From positions 62,001-126,000 of the forward strand of contig NZ_JACVPJ010000004.1 of assembly GCF_018881975.1 (NCBI RefSeq): a stretch of DNA of 64,000 nt, written 5' to 3'. This document shows, piece after piece, positions 19,768-30,469 of this stretch. A program made the translations under genes and the position numbers. The stretch's first letter is position 1, and each line of letters begins with the position of its first letter. Below the pieces are notes generated by a model that was not told where the DNA came from, searched no databases, and saw nothing but the letters and a program-made list of their open reading frames with translations. This DNA comes from Polynucleobacter sp. JS-Safj-400b-B2 (GTDB taxonomy: Bacteria; Pseudomonadota; Gammaproteobacteria; Burkholderiales; Burkholderiaceae).

Positions 19768-21126
19768 GTGGCTGGAAAAATTGGATTTGTATCCTTAGGT
19801 TGTCCTAAGGCGCTTGTAGACTCTGAGCTTATCCTGACGCAACTCAGTGCTGAAGGATACGAGACTGCCAAAGATTATTCTGGCGCGGATCTTGTAGTTG
19901 TCAATACCTGTGGCTTTATCGATTCAGCAGTTGAGGAGAGTCTCTCGGCTATTGGAGAGGCCTTGTCTGAAAACGGTAAAGTGATTGTGACTGGCTGTCT
20001 AGGTGCCAGAAAAAATGCGGATGGCAGTGACCTCATTACAAGCATTCACCCTAAGGTGCTTGCTGTTACAGGGCCGCATGCTACCGATGAGGTTATGCAA
20101 GCAATTCATTTGCATCTACCTAAGCCGCATGATCCATTCATGGATTTAGTTCCTCCGGCCGGTGTGAAGCTCACTCCAAAGCATTACGCCTATCTCAAAA
20201 TTAGTGAGGGATGTAATCATCGCTGTACTTTTTGCATCATCCCCAACATGCGTGGTGATTTAGTTTCTCGACCGATTGGTGAGGTGTTGCTTGAAGCGAA
20301 ACGATTGTTTGAATCGGGTGTAAAAGAATTGTTGGTTGTTTCCCAGGACACGAGTGCCTATGGGGTTGATATTCAATACCGCACAGGCTTTTGGGATGGC
20401 AAACCAGTCAAAACCAAAATGTTTGATTTGGTAAATGCCTTAAATCAAATTGCTCGGGAACATCAGGCTTGGGTTCGATTGCACTATGTCTATCCATACC
20501 CACATGTAGATGATGTCTTGCCCTTGATGGCGGAGTTCGCAGAGCATGGCTATGGCGTGTTGCCGTATTTGGATATTCCGCTGCAACATGCCCATCCAGA
20601 CGTACTTAAGCGGATGAAGCGACCAGCCAGTGGCGAAAAGAATTTAGAGCGCATCTTGGCATGGCGTGAAGCTTGTCCTGATTTAGTGATTCGCAGCACC
20701 TTTATTGCAGGCTTTCCTGGAGAGACTGAGGAAGAGTTTGAATATCTCCTTAACTTCCTAGATGAGGCGCAAATTGATAGGGCCGGTTGTTTTGCCTACT
20801 CACCTGTTGAGGGGGCTACCGCCAATCAATTAGACAATCCAGTGCCTAGTGAGCTGCGGGAAGATCGTCGTGCCAGGTTTATGGCTAAGGCGGAAGATAT
20901 CTCCATTAAGCGACTTGCTAAAAAATTAGGCAAACGAATTCAGGTCATCATTGATCGAGTAGACGATTCTGGTGGAATCGGCAGAACTATTGGCGATGCC
21001 CCAGAAATTGATGGTCTAGTAAGGGTTTTGCCCGCAAGTAAGCCTTCTAAACGCTATCGTGCCGGCGATATCATTAAGGCCACTGTCATTAGCTCCCAAG
21101 GGCATGACCTAATAGCCGAAACTTGA
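19768..21126 (+). CDS. rimO: RimO, ribosomal protein S12 methylthiotransferase
   Basis: A 452-residue radical SAM enzyme adding a methylthio group to an Asp of S12. The N-terminal MTTase domain has [12 protein letters not shown] and its cluster cysteines; the radical SAM cluster is CNHRCTFC; a C-terminal TRAM domain ends the protein. The GTG start two bases after the phaR stop implies co-transcription, placing an unrelated ribosome-modification gene inside the polymer cluster. Confidence 0.94.
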   Translation: MAGKIGFVSLGCPKALVDSELILTQLSAEGYETAKDYSGADLVVVNTCGFIDSAVEESLSAIGEALSENGKVIVTGCLGARKNADGSDLITSIHPKVLAVTGPHATDEVMQAIHLHLPKPHDPFMDLVPPAGVKLTPKHYAYLKISEGCNHRCTFCIIPNMRGDLVSRPIGEVLLEAKRLFESGVKELLVVSQDTSAYGVDIQYRTGFWDGKPVKTKMFDLVNALNQIAREHQAWVRLHYVYPYPHVDDVLPLMAEFAEHGYGVLPYLDIPLQHAHPDVLKRMKRPASGEKNLERILAWREACPDLVIRSTFIAGFPGETEEEFEYLLNFLDEAQIDRAGCFAYSPVEGATANQLDNPVPSELREDRRARFMAKAEDISIKRLAKKLGKRIQVIIDRVDDSGGIGRTIGDAPEIDGLVRVLPASKPSKRYRAGDIIKATVISSQGHDLIAET

Positions 21127-21219
21127 CGAATCGAATAAAACAGATAGTTGAAATATTGATTTAGTACTTATTTAGTGCAATATCAGCCCAAAATTAGGGC
21201 TTAGCAAAGGGGGATTAAT

Positions 21220-22404
21220 ATGAGTCGTGATGTCGTAGTCTTAAGTGCAGTTCGTTCCGCAATTGGCACCTTTAATGGCGCTCTCAGTAGTTTAGAGCCA
21301 TCTGAGCTCGGCGGTATTGTGATGAAAGAGGCGGTTGCACGCTCAGGAGTTGATCCGGCTCTAATTAACTACGTTACTGTTGGAAATACTATCCCGACAG
21401 ATAGTCGTTATGCCTATGTTGCTCGTGTAGCTTCTATTCAGGCAGGATTACCAATGGAATCCGTAGCGATGGCATTGAATCGTTTGTGCAGTTCAGGCTT
21501 GCAAGCAATTGTGACTACTGCGCAGCAAATTATGTTGGGTGATTGTGATTACGGTATTGGCGGTGGGGTAGAGGTAATGTCACGCGGCATGTATGGTTCA
21601 CCAGCAATGCGCAGCGGTGCCCGTATGGGTGATACCAAGATGCTCGATTTGATGGTGGCCGTTTTAACTGACCCATTTGGCGTTGGTCATATGGGTGTTA
21701 CCGCAGAAAACCTTGTAGAGAAATGGAAGCTCACCCGTGAAGAGCAAGATGCACTGGCAGTGGAATCACATCGCCGTGCAGCAAATGCCATTAAAGAGGG
21801 TCGCTTTAAGTCTCAGATCGTGCCAATCACGATTAAAACTCGCAAGGGTGAAATCGTGTTTGATACCGATGAGCATGTTAAGCCTGAAACCACTATGGAA
21901 ACACTTGCCAAGATGAAGGCTGTGTTCAAAAAAGAAGGTGGCTCTGTTACTGCCGGTAATGCTTCTGGAATTAATGATGGCGCTGCGTTCTTTGTATTGG
22001 CTGATGCTGAAACTGCTAAGAAAGCTGGCCATAAGCCAATCGCTCGTTTGGTATCGTATGCAGTAGCTGGTGTGCCCAACCACATCATGGGTGAGGGCCC
22101 AATCCCAGCTACTAAACTTGCTCTAGAGCGCGCCGGTCTCAAGTTAGATCAAATCGACGTGATTGAATCTAACGAGGCTTTTGCTGCGCAAGCATTAGCT
22201 GTTACTAAAGGTTTGGGCTTAGATCCAGCCAAGACTAACGTGAATGGTGGTGCAATTGCTTTAGGACACCCAATTGGTTGTTCAGGTGCAGCGATTGCTA
22301 CTAAAGCTATTCATGAGTTACATCGCGTTCAAGGTAAATATGCTTTGGTAACGATGTGTATAGGTGGCGGCCAAGGTATTGCTACTATCTTTGAGCGTCT
22401 ATAA
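21220..22404 (+). CDS. phaA: Acetyl-CoA acetyltransferase (beta-ketothiolase)
   Basis: A 394-residue thiolase. The acyl-enzyme Cys is in LNRLCSSGLQA, the GHPIGCSGA motif holds the catalytic His, and the C-terminal CIGGGQGIA contains the second active-site Cys. It condenses two acetyl-CoA into acetoacetyl-CoA for PhaB, or works in reverse in degradation. The start follows AAAGGGGGA. Context supports polymer synthesis, but a broad ketothiolase of the BktB type is equally possible. Confidence 0.88.
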   Translation: MSRDVVVLSAVRSAIGTFNGALSSLEPSELGGIVMKEAVARSGVDPALINYVTVGNTIPTDSRYAYVARVASIQAGLPMESVAMALNRLCSSGLQAIVTTAQQIMLGDCDYGIGGGVEVMSRGMYGSPAMRSGARMGDTKMLDLMVAVLTDPFGVGHMGVTAENLVEKWKLTREEQDALAVESHRRAANAIKEGRFKSQIVPITIKTRKGEIVFDTDEHVKPETTMETLAKMKAVFKKEGGSVTAGNASGINDGAAFFVLADAETAKKAGHKPIARLVSYAVAGVPNHIMGEGPIPATKLALERAGLKLDQIDVIESNEAFAAQALAVTKGLGLDPAKTNVNGGAIALGHPIGCSGAAIATKAIHELHRVQGKYALVTMCIGGGQGIATIFERL

Positions 22405-22452
22405 ATATTTATATAAACGCATAATGATTACCTCCATCTCTTTGGGAAAAAC

Positions 22453-23346
22453 TTAAGAGATTAGCAGTAAGGCAGCATCTAAGCCGACTCGGTCAAAAGC
22501 CGCGTCGGCTTTTTCTTTGACGACGGGCTTGGCTTGATAAGCAATACTGATACCCGAACCGTTCATCATGATGAGGTCATTTGCACCATCACCCATTGTG
22601 ATCGCGTTAGCTTTAGTACATCCAAGACGGGCGCAAGCCTGATCTAGGTGAGCGGCCTTTGCTGCGCCATCGACAATATCGCCAAGTACTTGGCCAGTGA
22701 GCTTTCCATCAATGATTTCAAGAGTATTGGCTTGAGTTTGCTTAAAGCCCAATTGCTCACGTAGTTTTTCGGTAAAAAATGTGAAGCCACCTGAGACAAG
22801 GAGTGTGTAAATCCCTCGCTCATTAGCCCCAGCTAAAAGTTCTGCAGCGCCAGGATTAGGGCGCAAGCGTTCGCGGTAAACCGATTCCAAAGCATCGGCG
22901 TGTACGCCTTCTAAAAGGGCGACACGCCTTCTTAAACTCTCTTTAAAGTCTTTAATCTCACCGCGCATCGTGGCTTCGGTAATTTTTGCTACAGCAGATT
23001 TCTTTCCTGTGAAATCAGCAATCTCATCAATGCATTCAATATTAATGAGTGTGGAATCCATATCCATGGCTAACACGTGAATGTCTTGCGGTAACAGATC
23101 GGGCTTTATAAAGCACAGATCTGCATTAGCGCTGGCAGCTATAGCTCGCAGTTGTTCACGTTGGTTGACGTCTAAGTGAGAGCTAGATTCAAAGCGCTCG
23201 ACATAATAACTTCCATTGCTGGTTTGGCCGCCGACAGTATGTAAGGAGGCACCAAATTTCAGCGCATGATCTTTTAATGAAAAGATTAGCTTCTCTGCGA
23301 TCGGATCTCTAGATATCGTTACAAGGACTTGGTATTTGGCCATCAC
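22453..23346 (-). CDS. serB: Phosphoserine phosphatase SerB
   Basis: A 297-residue HAD phosphatase performing the last step of serine synthesis. Motif I DMDSTLI (nucleophile and acid/base Asp), motif II VSGGFTFF, and motif III GDGANDLIMM are present. The N-terminal ~80 residues resemble the ACT-like regulatory part of proteobacterial SerB. Two ATGs are adjacent at the start, so the N-terminus is uncertain by one residue. It lies 18 bases downstream of mfd on the same strand. Confidence 0.94.
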   Translation of the reverse strand: MMAKYQVLVTISRDPIAEKLIFSLKDHALKFGASLHTVGGQTSNGSYYVERFESSSHLDVNQREQLRAIAASANADLCFIKPDLLPQDIHVLAMDMDSTLINIECIDEIADFTGKKSAVAKITEATMRGEIKDFKESLRRRVALLEGVHADALESVYRERLRPNPGAAELLAGANERGIYTLLVSGGFTFFTEKLREQLGFKQTQANTLEIIDGKLTGQVLGDIVDGAAKAAHLDQACARLGCTKANAITMGDGANDLIMMNGSGISIAYQAKPVVKEKADAAFDRVGLDAALLLIS

Positions 23347-23364
23347 TTAATCATAATCGGATTA

Positions 23365-26300
23365 TTAACTTACTTTGGCAGTGCTCAATACTGCAGAATC
23401 ATTGAGGCGACGCAAGATATTTCGGATAGCGTCAAGGCGCTGCTCTAGCTTCTCAAATTCACGGTCTTTTTGGGGTAATACCTTGAGCTTATCTTGGCCA
23501 TTGAGTTGGATATATTTTGATGACTGAATAAGCTGAATGATCTTCATAGGATCAATTGGTGGGTTTGGGATAAATTGTATTTGTATCGAAGCCGGAGTTG
23601 CGTCAATTTTCTTAATACCGAACCCAGTCATTTCCAGTCTCAGGCGATGAGTCTCATAAAATGACTTGGCTTGATCAGGTAAGTCACCAAAACGATCTAC
23701 TAGTTCTTCGCGCAATCCCGTGAGCTCTGAAAAATCATTTGTTCCAGCAAAACGTTTGTAAAGAGATAAGCGCTCATGGACATCAGGGCAGTAATCTTCA
23801 GGAAATAAAGCAGGCACCCCGAGGTTGACGTCGGTGGTTGCTTGGAGCGGTGAAAGTAAGTCAGGCTCTTTTCCGCTACGCAGGGATTTGACTGCACGGT
23901 TGAGCATCTCGGTATACAGCTGAAAACCAATCTCATGGATTTCACCAGACTGTTTATCCCCCAGCACTTCTCCAGCGCCACGGATCTCTAAATCATGCAT
24001 GGCCAAATAGAAGCCCGAGCCAAGCTCTTCCATAGCTTGAATGGCATTGAGACGCAACTGCGCTTGCTTGCTTAAGGCTTCCGGATCAGGAACCAGTAAA
24101 TAGGCATAAGCCTGATGGTGAGAGCGACCCACACGACCACGTAATTGATGTAGTTGGGCTAAACCAAATTTATCAGCGCGATGCATGATGATGGTGTTAG
24201 CTGTTGGTACATCAATACCAGTTTCAATAATGGTGGTGCATAGCAAAATATTGGTACGTTGCGTTACAAACTCACGCATGACGGATTCCAGCTCACGTTC
24301 ATGCATTTGTCCATGCGCCACACTAATACGAGCCTCAGGAATAAGTTCTTGTAATGCATGCTTACGATTCTGAATGGTTTCTACTTCATTATGTAAGAAG
24401 TAGACCTGCCCGCCACGTTTAATTTCTCGTAGGATGGCTTCACGAATGACGCCATCTCCCTCGCGCCTTACGAAGGTTTTAATGGCAAGACGCTTCTGTG
24501 GTGCTGTAGCAATGATCGAGAGCTCTCGAAGGCCCTCCATAGCCATGCCTAACGTTCTAGGGATAGGGGTAGCAGTCAGCGTTAGGATATCGACCTCAGC
24601 ACGTAATGCTTTCAGAGCATCTTTTTGTCTAACACCAAAGCGATGCTCTTCATCAACAATCACCAAGCCTAGGTTAGCAAAATGAGTTTCTTTAGAAAGT
24701 AACTTATGCGTACCAATAATGATGTCGGCATCGCCTTTAGCAATGGCCTCTAAGGAGGTATTAATTTCTTTTGTGGTCTTAAAACGGGAAAGTTCAACTA
24801 TACGTACTGGCCAATCTGCAAAGCGATCTTTCCAGGTGGCTACGTGTTGTTCTGCAAGAAGGGTGGTGGGAGCAAGAATAGCAACTTGCTTACCGCCCAT
24901 CACAGCAACAAAGCTTGCTCGCAAAGCAACTTCTGTTTTTCCAAAGCCAACATCACCGCAAACTAGGCGATCCATCGGCGTACCGCTCGTCATATCGCCA
25001 ATGACAGCTGCAATCGCATTGGCTTGGTCTGGAGTTTCTTCGAAGCCAAAGCTTTCTGCAAAAGCTGCGTAGTCATGCGCTGAAAATTCAAAAGCATGGC
25101 CCTTGCGAATAGCTCTAGCGGCGTACAGACTCAATAGTTCTGCAGCGGTATCTCGAATTTGTTGGGCTGCTTTACGTTTCGCCTTATCCCACTGACCTGA
25201 GCCTAGTTGATGCAGTGGCGCCGAGTCAGGGTCAGAGCCTGCATAGCGGGTGACCATTTGCAGCTGCTGAACAGGGACATATAAAGTCGCTTCACCCGCA
25301 TATTGCAGGTGAAGAAATTCTTCAAAAATAGGGGCTTCTTTTGGCGGAGCTAGGTTTAGTAGCACCAAGCCTTGGTAGCGCCCAATACCATGTTCGGCAT
25401 GTACTACAGGGTCGCCGATCTTGAGCTCAGAAAGATCCTTAAACAACATGTCAGGATCTGAACTCTCATTGGTTTTGCCTTTACGCCTCTGCCTTGCTGT
25501 TGTAGTGAACAGCTCGGCTTCTGTGATGACAAGCAGATTTTCTGCTGGCCATGAAAATCCATTGAAGAGCGGAGCGGTTACTAAGCCAAACAAAGAATCA
25601 CTCTTTATAAACTCCGCAATACTTTCAAAGCCCTCTGGCTTAAGGGGGTAGAGCGGCTTGCCATCTTGCCCAGCAACCGAATTACTTTCATCAAAGAGTT
25701 GGCGTATCGATTCTTTACGTCCGGCGCTATCGCTGCAAACTAATACACGAACCTGTTCAGAAGCGACTACTTTACGAAGCAGGCTGATTGGGTCGGTATC
25801 TCGACGATGAACCGCAATATCGGGAACTGCGAGAAACTGACTCTTCTCTGCGGCGTCTTTTTCAAGTGTTAGTCGCGCATACGATTTAGAGGAAGTAAAA
25901 AATTCATCAACGTCCAGAAACAGTTCTTTTGGTTGAAGAATAGGACGATCAAGATCGTGCTTAAGAAATTCATAGCGAGAGAGTGTGTCTTTCCAGAAGC
26001 CTTTAATGGTTTCTTCTACATCGCCAATAGATACTAGCCAAACCGGGTCACCTGAGCGGGGGAAGTAATCAAAGAGATTGGATTGCTCTTCAAAAAAGAG
26101 GGGCAGGTAGGATTCAATGCCCGCACTAGGTATTCCTAAATTCGCATCTTTATAAATTGAGCAACGGGTGGGATCTCCCTCAAAGACCTCTCGCCACCGA
26201 CCTCTAAAGGCAGTTCGCGATGCATCGTCAAATGGAAACTCATGCCCCGGGAGTAGGCGCACTTCCTTTACGGGGTAGAGGCTGCGTTGGGTATCAGGAT

Positions 26301-26907
26301 CAAATGCCCGAATTTGTTCAATCTCATCGCCAAACAAATCGAGGCGGTAAGGCAGGCTAGAGCCCATAGGAAATAAATCAAACAAACCACCGCGAATACT
26401 GTATTCACCCGGGCGTATCACGGCACTCACTGGGTCGTAGCCTGCTTGCTGGAGCTGCAGCTTTAATGCAGCCTCATTCAGCTTGTCACCTTGTCTAAAG
26501 AAAAAAGTATGACCGGATAAAAAGTTCGGAGGCCCTAATCTTTGCAATGCAGTAGTAACCGGCACCAAAACAATGTCGCAACTGCCATTGAGTAATTCAT
26601 AAAGCGTTGCAAGTCGCTCTGAGACTAAATCCTGATGAGGTGAAAAGTGGTCATAAGGGAGGATCTCCCAATCAGGGAGCAATCTCGTTTTAAGTTGTGG
26701 AGCAAACGCAGGAATTTCTTCCAGTAACCGTTGCGCTTCCTGGGCTTGAGCGCAGAAAATCACCATGACCGAAAACTGACTTCGATACCGTAAGGCGGTT
26801 TGAGCGATTAAAGCAGCATCGGCTGAGCCGACTAGCCCCGAAAAGGTAAAGCGCTGCCCAGCCCGGGGTGCGGGTATAGGGGGTACTAGATTTAATGCGT
26901 CAGACAT
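23365..26907 (-). CDS. mfd: Mfd, transcription-repair coupling factor
   Basis: A 1180-residue helicase-like translocase that removes stalled RNA polymerase and recruits UvrA. The N-terminal UvrB-like part is followed by an RNA polymerase interaction domain and a RecG-like motor with Walker A GDVGFGKT and DEEH box. The TRG segment and C-terminal UvrA-regulating domain are present. Length matches the family. Its start is close to the divergent ispD start, so the promoters must be compact. Confidence 0.96.
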   Translation of the reverse strand: MSDALNLVPPIPAPRAGQRFTFSGLVGSADAALIAQTALRYRSQFSVMVIFCAQAQEAQRLLEEIPAFAPQLKTRLLPDWEILPYDHFSPHQDLVSERLATLYELLNGSCDIVLVPVTTALQRLGPPNFLSGHTFFFRQGDKLNEAALKLQLQQAGYDPVSAVIRPGEYSIRGGLFDLFPMGSSLPYRLDLFGDEIEQIRAFDPDTQRSLYPVKEVRLLPGHEFPFDDASRTAFRGRWREVFEGDPTRCSIYKDANLGIPSAGIESYLPLFFEEQSNLFDYFPRSGDPVWLVSIGDVEETIKGFWKDTLSRYEFLKHDLDRPILQPKELFLDVDEFFTSSKSYARLTLEKDAAEKSQFLAVPDIAVHRRDTDPISLLRKVVASEQVRVLVCSDSAGRKESIRQLFDESNSVAGQDGKPLYPLKPEGFESIAEFIKSDSLFGLVTAPLFNGFSWPAENLLVITEAELFTTTARQRRKGKTNESSDPDMLFKDLSELKIGDPVVHAEHGIGRYQGLVLLNLAPPKEAPIFEEFLHLQYAGEATLYVPVQQLQMVTRYAGSDPDSAPLHQLGSGQWDKAKRKAAQQIRDTAAELLSLYAARAIRKGHAFEFSAHDYAAFAESFGFEETPDQANAIAAVIGDMTSGTPMDRLVCGDVGFGKTEVALRASFVAVMGGKQVAILAPTTLLAEQHVATWKDRFADWPVRIVELSRFKTTKEINTSLEAIAKGDADIIIGTHKLLSKETHFANLGLVIVDEEHRFGVRQKDALKALRAEVDILTLTATPIPRTLGMAMEGLRELSIIATAPQKRLAIKTFVRREGDGVIREAILREIKRGGQVYFLHNEVETIQNRKHALQELIPEARISVAHGQMHERELESVMREFVTQRTNILLCTTIIETGIDVPTANTIIMHRADKFGLAQLHQLRGRVGRSHHQAYAYLLVPDPEALSKQAQLRLNAIQAMEELGSGFYLAMHDLEIRGAGEVLGDKQSGEIHEIGFQLYTEMLNRAVKSLRSGKEPDLLSPLQATTDVNLGVPALFPEDYCPDVHERLSLYKRFAGTNDFSELTGLREELVDRFGDLPDQAKSFYETHRLRLEMTGFGIKKIDATPASIQIQFIPNPPIDPMKIIQLIQSSKYIQLNGQDKLKVLPQKDREFEKLEQRLDAIRNILRRLNDSAVLSTAKVS

Positions 26908-26930
26908 CTGTGCTCATTATAGAATCAGGC

Positions 26931-27683
26931 ATGGGTTCTGGAAAAGATTCGAATAGAAAATGTCATGCGCTTTTGCCAACAGCAGGTACAGGCTCGCGCC
27001 TAGGCGGAGAATTGCCTAAGCAGTTTCAGCAGCTAGCCGGAAGGCCCATGGTTTCTTATGCGCTTGAAGCCTTTAAGGCATCTCCACAGATTCAATCTAT
27101 TTGGATTGGCGTGAGCCCTAGTTTTGTTGAAAACCCTATTTTGCGAAGTACTGCCAATATCGACGCAGATATGCATGTTGTTCCAACTGGCGGCCCAACA
27201 CGACAGGAAACGGTCCGAAATACCTTGGCAGCAATGATGCAGTCCGGCATTCCTGAGGATGATTGGATATTGGTTCATGATGCAGCTCGGCCGGGAATCA
27301 CTCCCACATTAATTAATAAGTTAATTGATTCAGTAAAAGAAACTCACGTTGGCGGCATATTAGCCGTGCCTTTAGCTGACACCCTAAAGCAGGCAGATCT
27401 AGATTCAGTTGTTGCAGGAAACATTCCGCACTCAGAGAGAACCATTCCACGCGAACATCTCTGGCAAGCTCAAACACCGCAAATGTTTGGATTAAAGCAA
27501 TTACATGATGCACTTGAGAATGCAATCCGTCTTGAGGCAGATGTGACGGATGAGGCCAGTGCTATAGAGCTGACCGGCGCTAAACCTTTGTTGATTGAGG
27601 GGGCCGCGCGCAACTTCAAGGTGACCCATCCTGCAGATTGGGAATTAATGCAATTGCTTTTAACTTCGAGCGTTAATAAATGA
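26931..27683 (+). CDS. ispD: IspD, 2-C-methyl-D-erythritol 4-phosphate cytidylyltransferase
   Basis: A cytidylyltransferase of about 250 residues in the MEP isoprenoid pathway. The CTP-binding segment is [26 protein letters not shown] and VTDEASAIE are family signatures. An ATG at 26895 would overlap the mfd coding start; 26931 gives a normal family N-terminus, though no strong ribosome site is seen. It is 10 bases from ispF, the usual arrangement. Confidence 0.92.
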   Translation: MGSGKDSNRKCHALLPTAGTGSRLGGELPKQFQQLAGRPMVSYALEAFKASPQIQSIWIGVSPSFVENPILRSTANIDADMHVVPTGGPTRQETVRNTLAAMMQSGIPEDDWILVHDAARPGITPTLINKLIDSVKETHVGGILAVPLADTLKQADLDSVVAGNIPHSERTIPREHLWQAQTPQMFGLKQLHDALENAIRLEADVTDEASAIELTGAKPLLIEGAARNFKVTHPADWELMQLLLTSSVNK

Positions 27684-27693
27684 GAGATCCAAA

Positions 27694-28197
27694 ATGACCC
27701 AAAGCAATCCTCATATTCCACAGTTTCGTATTGGCCAGGGCTACGATGTTCACGCTTTAGTCGCTGATAGAAAGCTCATTTTGGGTGGTGTCCATGTGCC
27801 TTTTGATAAAGGCCTTTTAGGGCATTCTGATGCGGATGCTCTCCTTCATGCCTTAACCGATGCCTTGTTAGGCGCTGCTGGCTTGAATGATATTGGACAG
27901 TTATTTCCGGATACAGACCCTCAATTTAAGGGTATGGATAGTCGAATTTTGCTCAGAGCTGCCCTACAGAAGGTGCAGGCGGCAGGTTTTCAGATCGGTA
28001 ATGTGGATGCCACCATTATTTGCCAGAAGCCTAAATTGGCGGATTTTTTGCCGGAAATGGTCCGCAATATTGCCGCTGATTTGGCTGTAACCCCCAGCCA
28101 CGTCAATCTCAAGGCTAAGACCAATGAATCCTTGGGTCACTTAGGCAGGGGTGAGGGCATTGCCGTCCACGCGGTAGCTTTGCTCTACAAGGCCTAA
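27694..28197 (+). CDS. ispF: IspF, 2-C-methyl-D-erythritol 2,4-cyclodiphosphate synthase
   Basis: A 167-residue trimeric MEP-pathway enzyme. The zinc ligands lie in GYDVHAL and [25 protein letters not shown] forms the CDP-binding end. It follows ispD directly, with one intervening gene step (IspE) encoded elsewhere. Confidence 0.95.
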   Translation: MTQSNPHIPQFRIGQGYDVHALVADRKLILGGVHVPFDKGLLGHSDADALLHALTDALLGAAGLNDIGQLFPDTDPQFKGMDSRILLRAALQKVQAAGFQIGNVDATIICQKPKLADFLPEMVRNIAADLAVTPSHVNLKAKTNESLGHLGRGEGIAVHAVALLYKA

Positions 28198-28275
28198 AAG
28201 ATTCTCTAAAACCCTGGGCATTGTAGAATTACGGTCTTTAGAGTGAAGTCTAGGCTTGGCAGTTTGCGGAAATTC

Positions 28276-28362
28276 GCGAGGATGGCGAAATTGGTAGACG
28301 CACCAGGTTTAGGTCCTGACGCCAGAAATGGTGTGGGGGTTCGAGTCCCCCTCCTCGCACCA
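28276..28362 (+). tRNA. tRNA-Leu (anticodon TAG)
   Basis: An 87-base class II tRNA including encoded CCA. Acceptor GCGAGGA (28276-28282) pairs with TCCTCGC (28352-28358); a long variable arm and TTCGAGTCC T-loop are present. The anticodon loop in CAGGTTTAGGTCCTG gives TAG, reading CUN leucine codons. It lies between ispF and tig. Confidence 0.97.
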
Positions 28363-28419
28363 CAAGATTGCTACTTGGCTTGGACTTCACATTTCCAGAT
28401 CTTCAATTAAGAGACGAGA

Positions 28420-29757
28420 ATGGCTGTGCAGATAGAAAATTTAGGTTCACTAGACCGCAAAATGACTTTGGAATTCGCTCGTGCCGATTTGGCAAAAGCG
28501 CGTGAAGCCCGATTGGCAAAAGTAGGTAAGACCATGAAAATGGCAGGCTTTCGCCCAGGCAAAGTTCCAAAGAATCTCGTTGAAAAACAACATGGCATGC
28601 AGGTGGACTTTGAGCTTCAGTTTGATAAAGCGGCTGAACTTTTTTATGAGCAAGCACAAAAAGAAGGCGTTGCTTTAGCTGGACAACCACGTCTTGAGCC
28701 AAAGAGCGAAATTGATGCTGACAAAGTTGTTTTTGATGCATTCTTTGAAGTATTGCCAGAAGTAAAAATCGGCGACTTTAGTAAAGCAGAGGTTACTAAG
28801 TACGCAACAGATATCGGCGAAGCAGAAATTGATCGCGCTTTAGATGTATTGCGTAAACAGCAGGTCCATTACCATCCGCGTGGCGTGGCTAGTGCCCATG
28901 GTGATGGCGGCTCTAACACAGCAGCTCAAAACGGCGATCAAGTGGTTATCGACTTTGTTGGCAAGATTGATGGCGAGGAGTTTGCTGGCGGTAAAGCGGA
29001 AAACTTTGAATACGTATTAGGTGAAGGTCGCATGCTTCCTGAGTTCGAAGCGGCTACTTTAGGTCTTAAAGCTGGCGAGAGTAAATCTTTCCCTTTGAGC
29101 TTTCCAGCGGACTACCACGGTAAAGATGTCGCAGGCAAAACAGCTGAGTTCACAATTACTGTGAAGTCTGTTAACTGGCCACATTTACCTGTTGTTGATG
29201 ATGCTTTTGCCTTATCTCTAGGTGTTACTGAAGGTGGCGTTGCCAAAATGCGTGCCGAAGTGAAAGAGAATTTAGATCGCGAAGTAAAGCGTCGTATCAC
29301 TTCATTGATGAAAAATGAAGTGATGGATAAGCTCAATGATTTATGTGAGCTTGATGTTCCGAAATCATTAGTTGCCTCAGAGCAAGAGCGCCTAGTTGAA
29401 ACTGCTCGTCAAGATTTGATGCAGCGCGGTGTTCCAAACGCCAAAGATGCTCCAATTCCTGCTGAGATTTTTGCAGAACAAGCTACTAAGCGCGTACGCC
29501 TTGGTTTGATCTTGAGTGAGTTAGTTAAGAAGCAAAACTTGGCTGCTACAGCTGATCAAATCAAAGCTGAAATTGATGAGCAGGCTGCCACTTACGAAGA
29601 TCCAAAAGAAGTGGTTCGCTGGTTTTACAGCAATCCAAGTCGTTTGAAGGATATTGAAAATGTTGTGCTTGAAGACAATGTGATTCAGTACTTCACTTCT
29701 CAGGCTAAGGTAAGCGATAAGGCTGTAACCTTTGAAGAGCTCAGCAAGCTAAACTAA
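28420..29757 (+). CDS. tig: Trigger factor
   Basis: A 445-residue ribosome-bound chaperone. The N-terminal ribosome-binding tail carries the GFRPGKVP signature near residue 45. A central FKBP-type prolyl isomerase domain begins at GDQVVIDFVGKIDGEEF, and a C-terminal helical arm domain follows. It is slightly longer than E. coli TF through a Gly/Asn/Gln linker before the FKBP part. It leads the conserved tig-clpP-clpX-lon proteostasis cluster. Confidence 0.96.
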   Translation: MAVQIENLGSLDRKMTLEFARADLAKAREARLAKVGKTMKMAGFRPGKVPKNLVEKQHGMQVDFELQFDKAAELFYEQAQKEGVALAGQPRLEPKSEIDADKVVFDAFFEVLPEVKIGDFSKAEVTKYATDIGEAEIDRALDVLRKQQVHYHPRGVASAHGDGGSNTAAQNGDQVVIDFVGKIDGEEFAGGKAENFEYVLGEGRMLPEFEAATLGLKAGESKSFPLSFPADYHGKDVAGKTAEFTITVKSVNWPHLPVVDDAFALSLGVTEGGVAKMRAEVKENLDREVKRRITSLMKNEVMDKLNDLCELDVPKSLVASEQERLVETARQDLMQRGVPNAKDAPIPAEIFAEQATKRVRLGLILSELVKKQNLAATADQIKAEIDEQAATYEDPKEVVRWFYSNPSRLKDIENVVLEDNVIQYFTSQAKVSDKAVTFEELSKLN

Positions 29758-29811
29758 GTTAAACACTCAGTTAATAACCAAGTCATCCATTTACCCATAA
29801 GAGGTTTCAAA

Positions 29812-30441
29812 ATGATCCACAATCATTCTCATTCTGAAAATATAGAACCAAAAGGCTTGGGCTTAGTGCCAATGGTGATTGAAACCTCTGGTAGAGGAGA
29901 GCGTGCTTATGACATCTATTCCAGACTGTTGCGTGAGCGTGTCGTCTTCTTGGTTGGCGAAGTAAATGATCAAACAGCTAATTTGGTGATTGCGCAGTTA
30001 CTGTTTCTTGAGAGCGAAAATCCGGATAAAGAAATTTCTCTGTATATCAACTCACCAGGCGGTTCGGTTTCAGCAGGGCTAGCTATTTACGACACCATGC
30101 AATTTATCAAGCCCCATGTAAGCACTTTGTGCATGGGTATGGCTGCAAGTATGGGTGCATTTTTATTATGTGCAGGCGAGAAAGGCAAACGTTATGCCTT
30201 GCCAAACTCGCGAGTAATGATTCATCAGCCTTTGGGTGGCGCTCGTGGTCAAGCATCCGATATTGAGATTCAAGCCCGCGAGATTCTGTACTTGCGTGAG
30301 CGACTCAACAAAATTTTGGCTGATCGCACCGGTCAATCAATTGAAACCATTGCTAAAGATACCGATCGCGATAACTTCATGTCTGCAGACCAGGCACGTG
30401 ATTATGGCTTAATCGACAAGGTTATTGAGAAGCGTCCTTAA
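29812..30441 (+). CDS. clpP: ClpP, ATP-dependent Clp protease proteolytic subunit
   Basis: A 209-residue serine protease subunit. The catalytic Ser is S113 in MAASMGAF, His is H138 in MIHQPLGG, and the Asp lies in the later [10 protein letters not shown] region. It forms tetradecamers capped by ClpX, encoded 28 bases downstream. SD AAGAGG precedes the ATG. Confidence 0.96.
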   Translation: MIHNHSHSENIEPKGLGLVPMVIETSGRGERAYDIYSRLLRERVVFLVGEVNDQTANLVIAQLLFLESENPDKEISLYINSPGGSVSAGLAIYDTMQFIKPHVSTLCMGMAASMGAFLLCAGEKGKRYALPNSRVMIHQPLGGARGQASDIEIQAREILYLRERLNKILADRTGQSIETIAKDTDRDNFMSADQARDYGLIDKVIEKRP

Positions 30442-30469
30442 ATCGTTATAAACATATATTGAGCATATT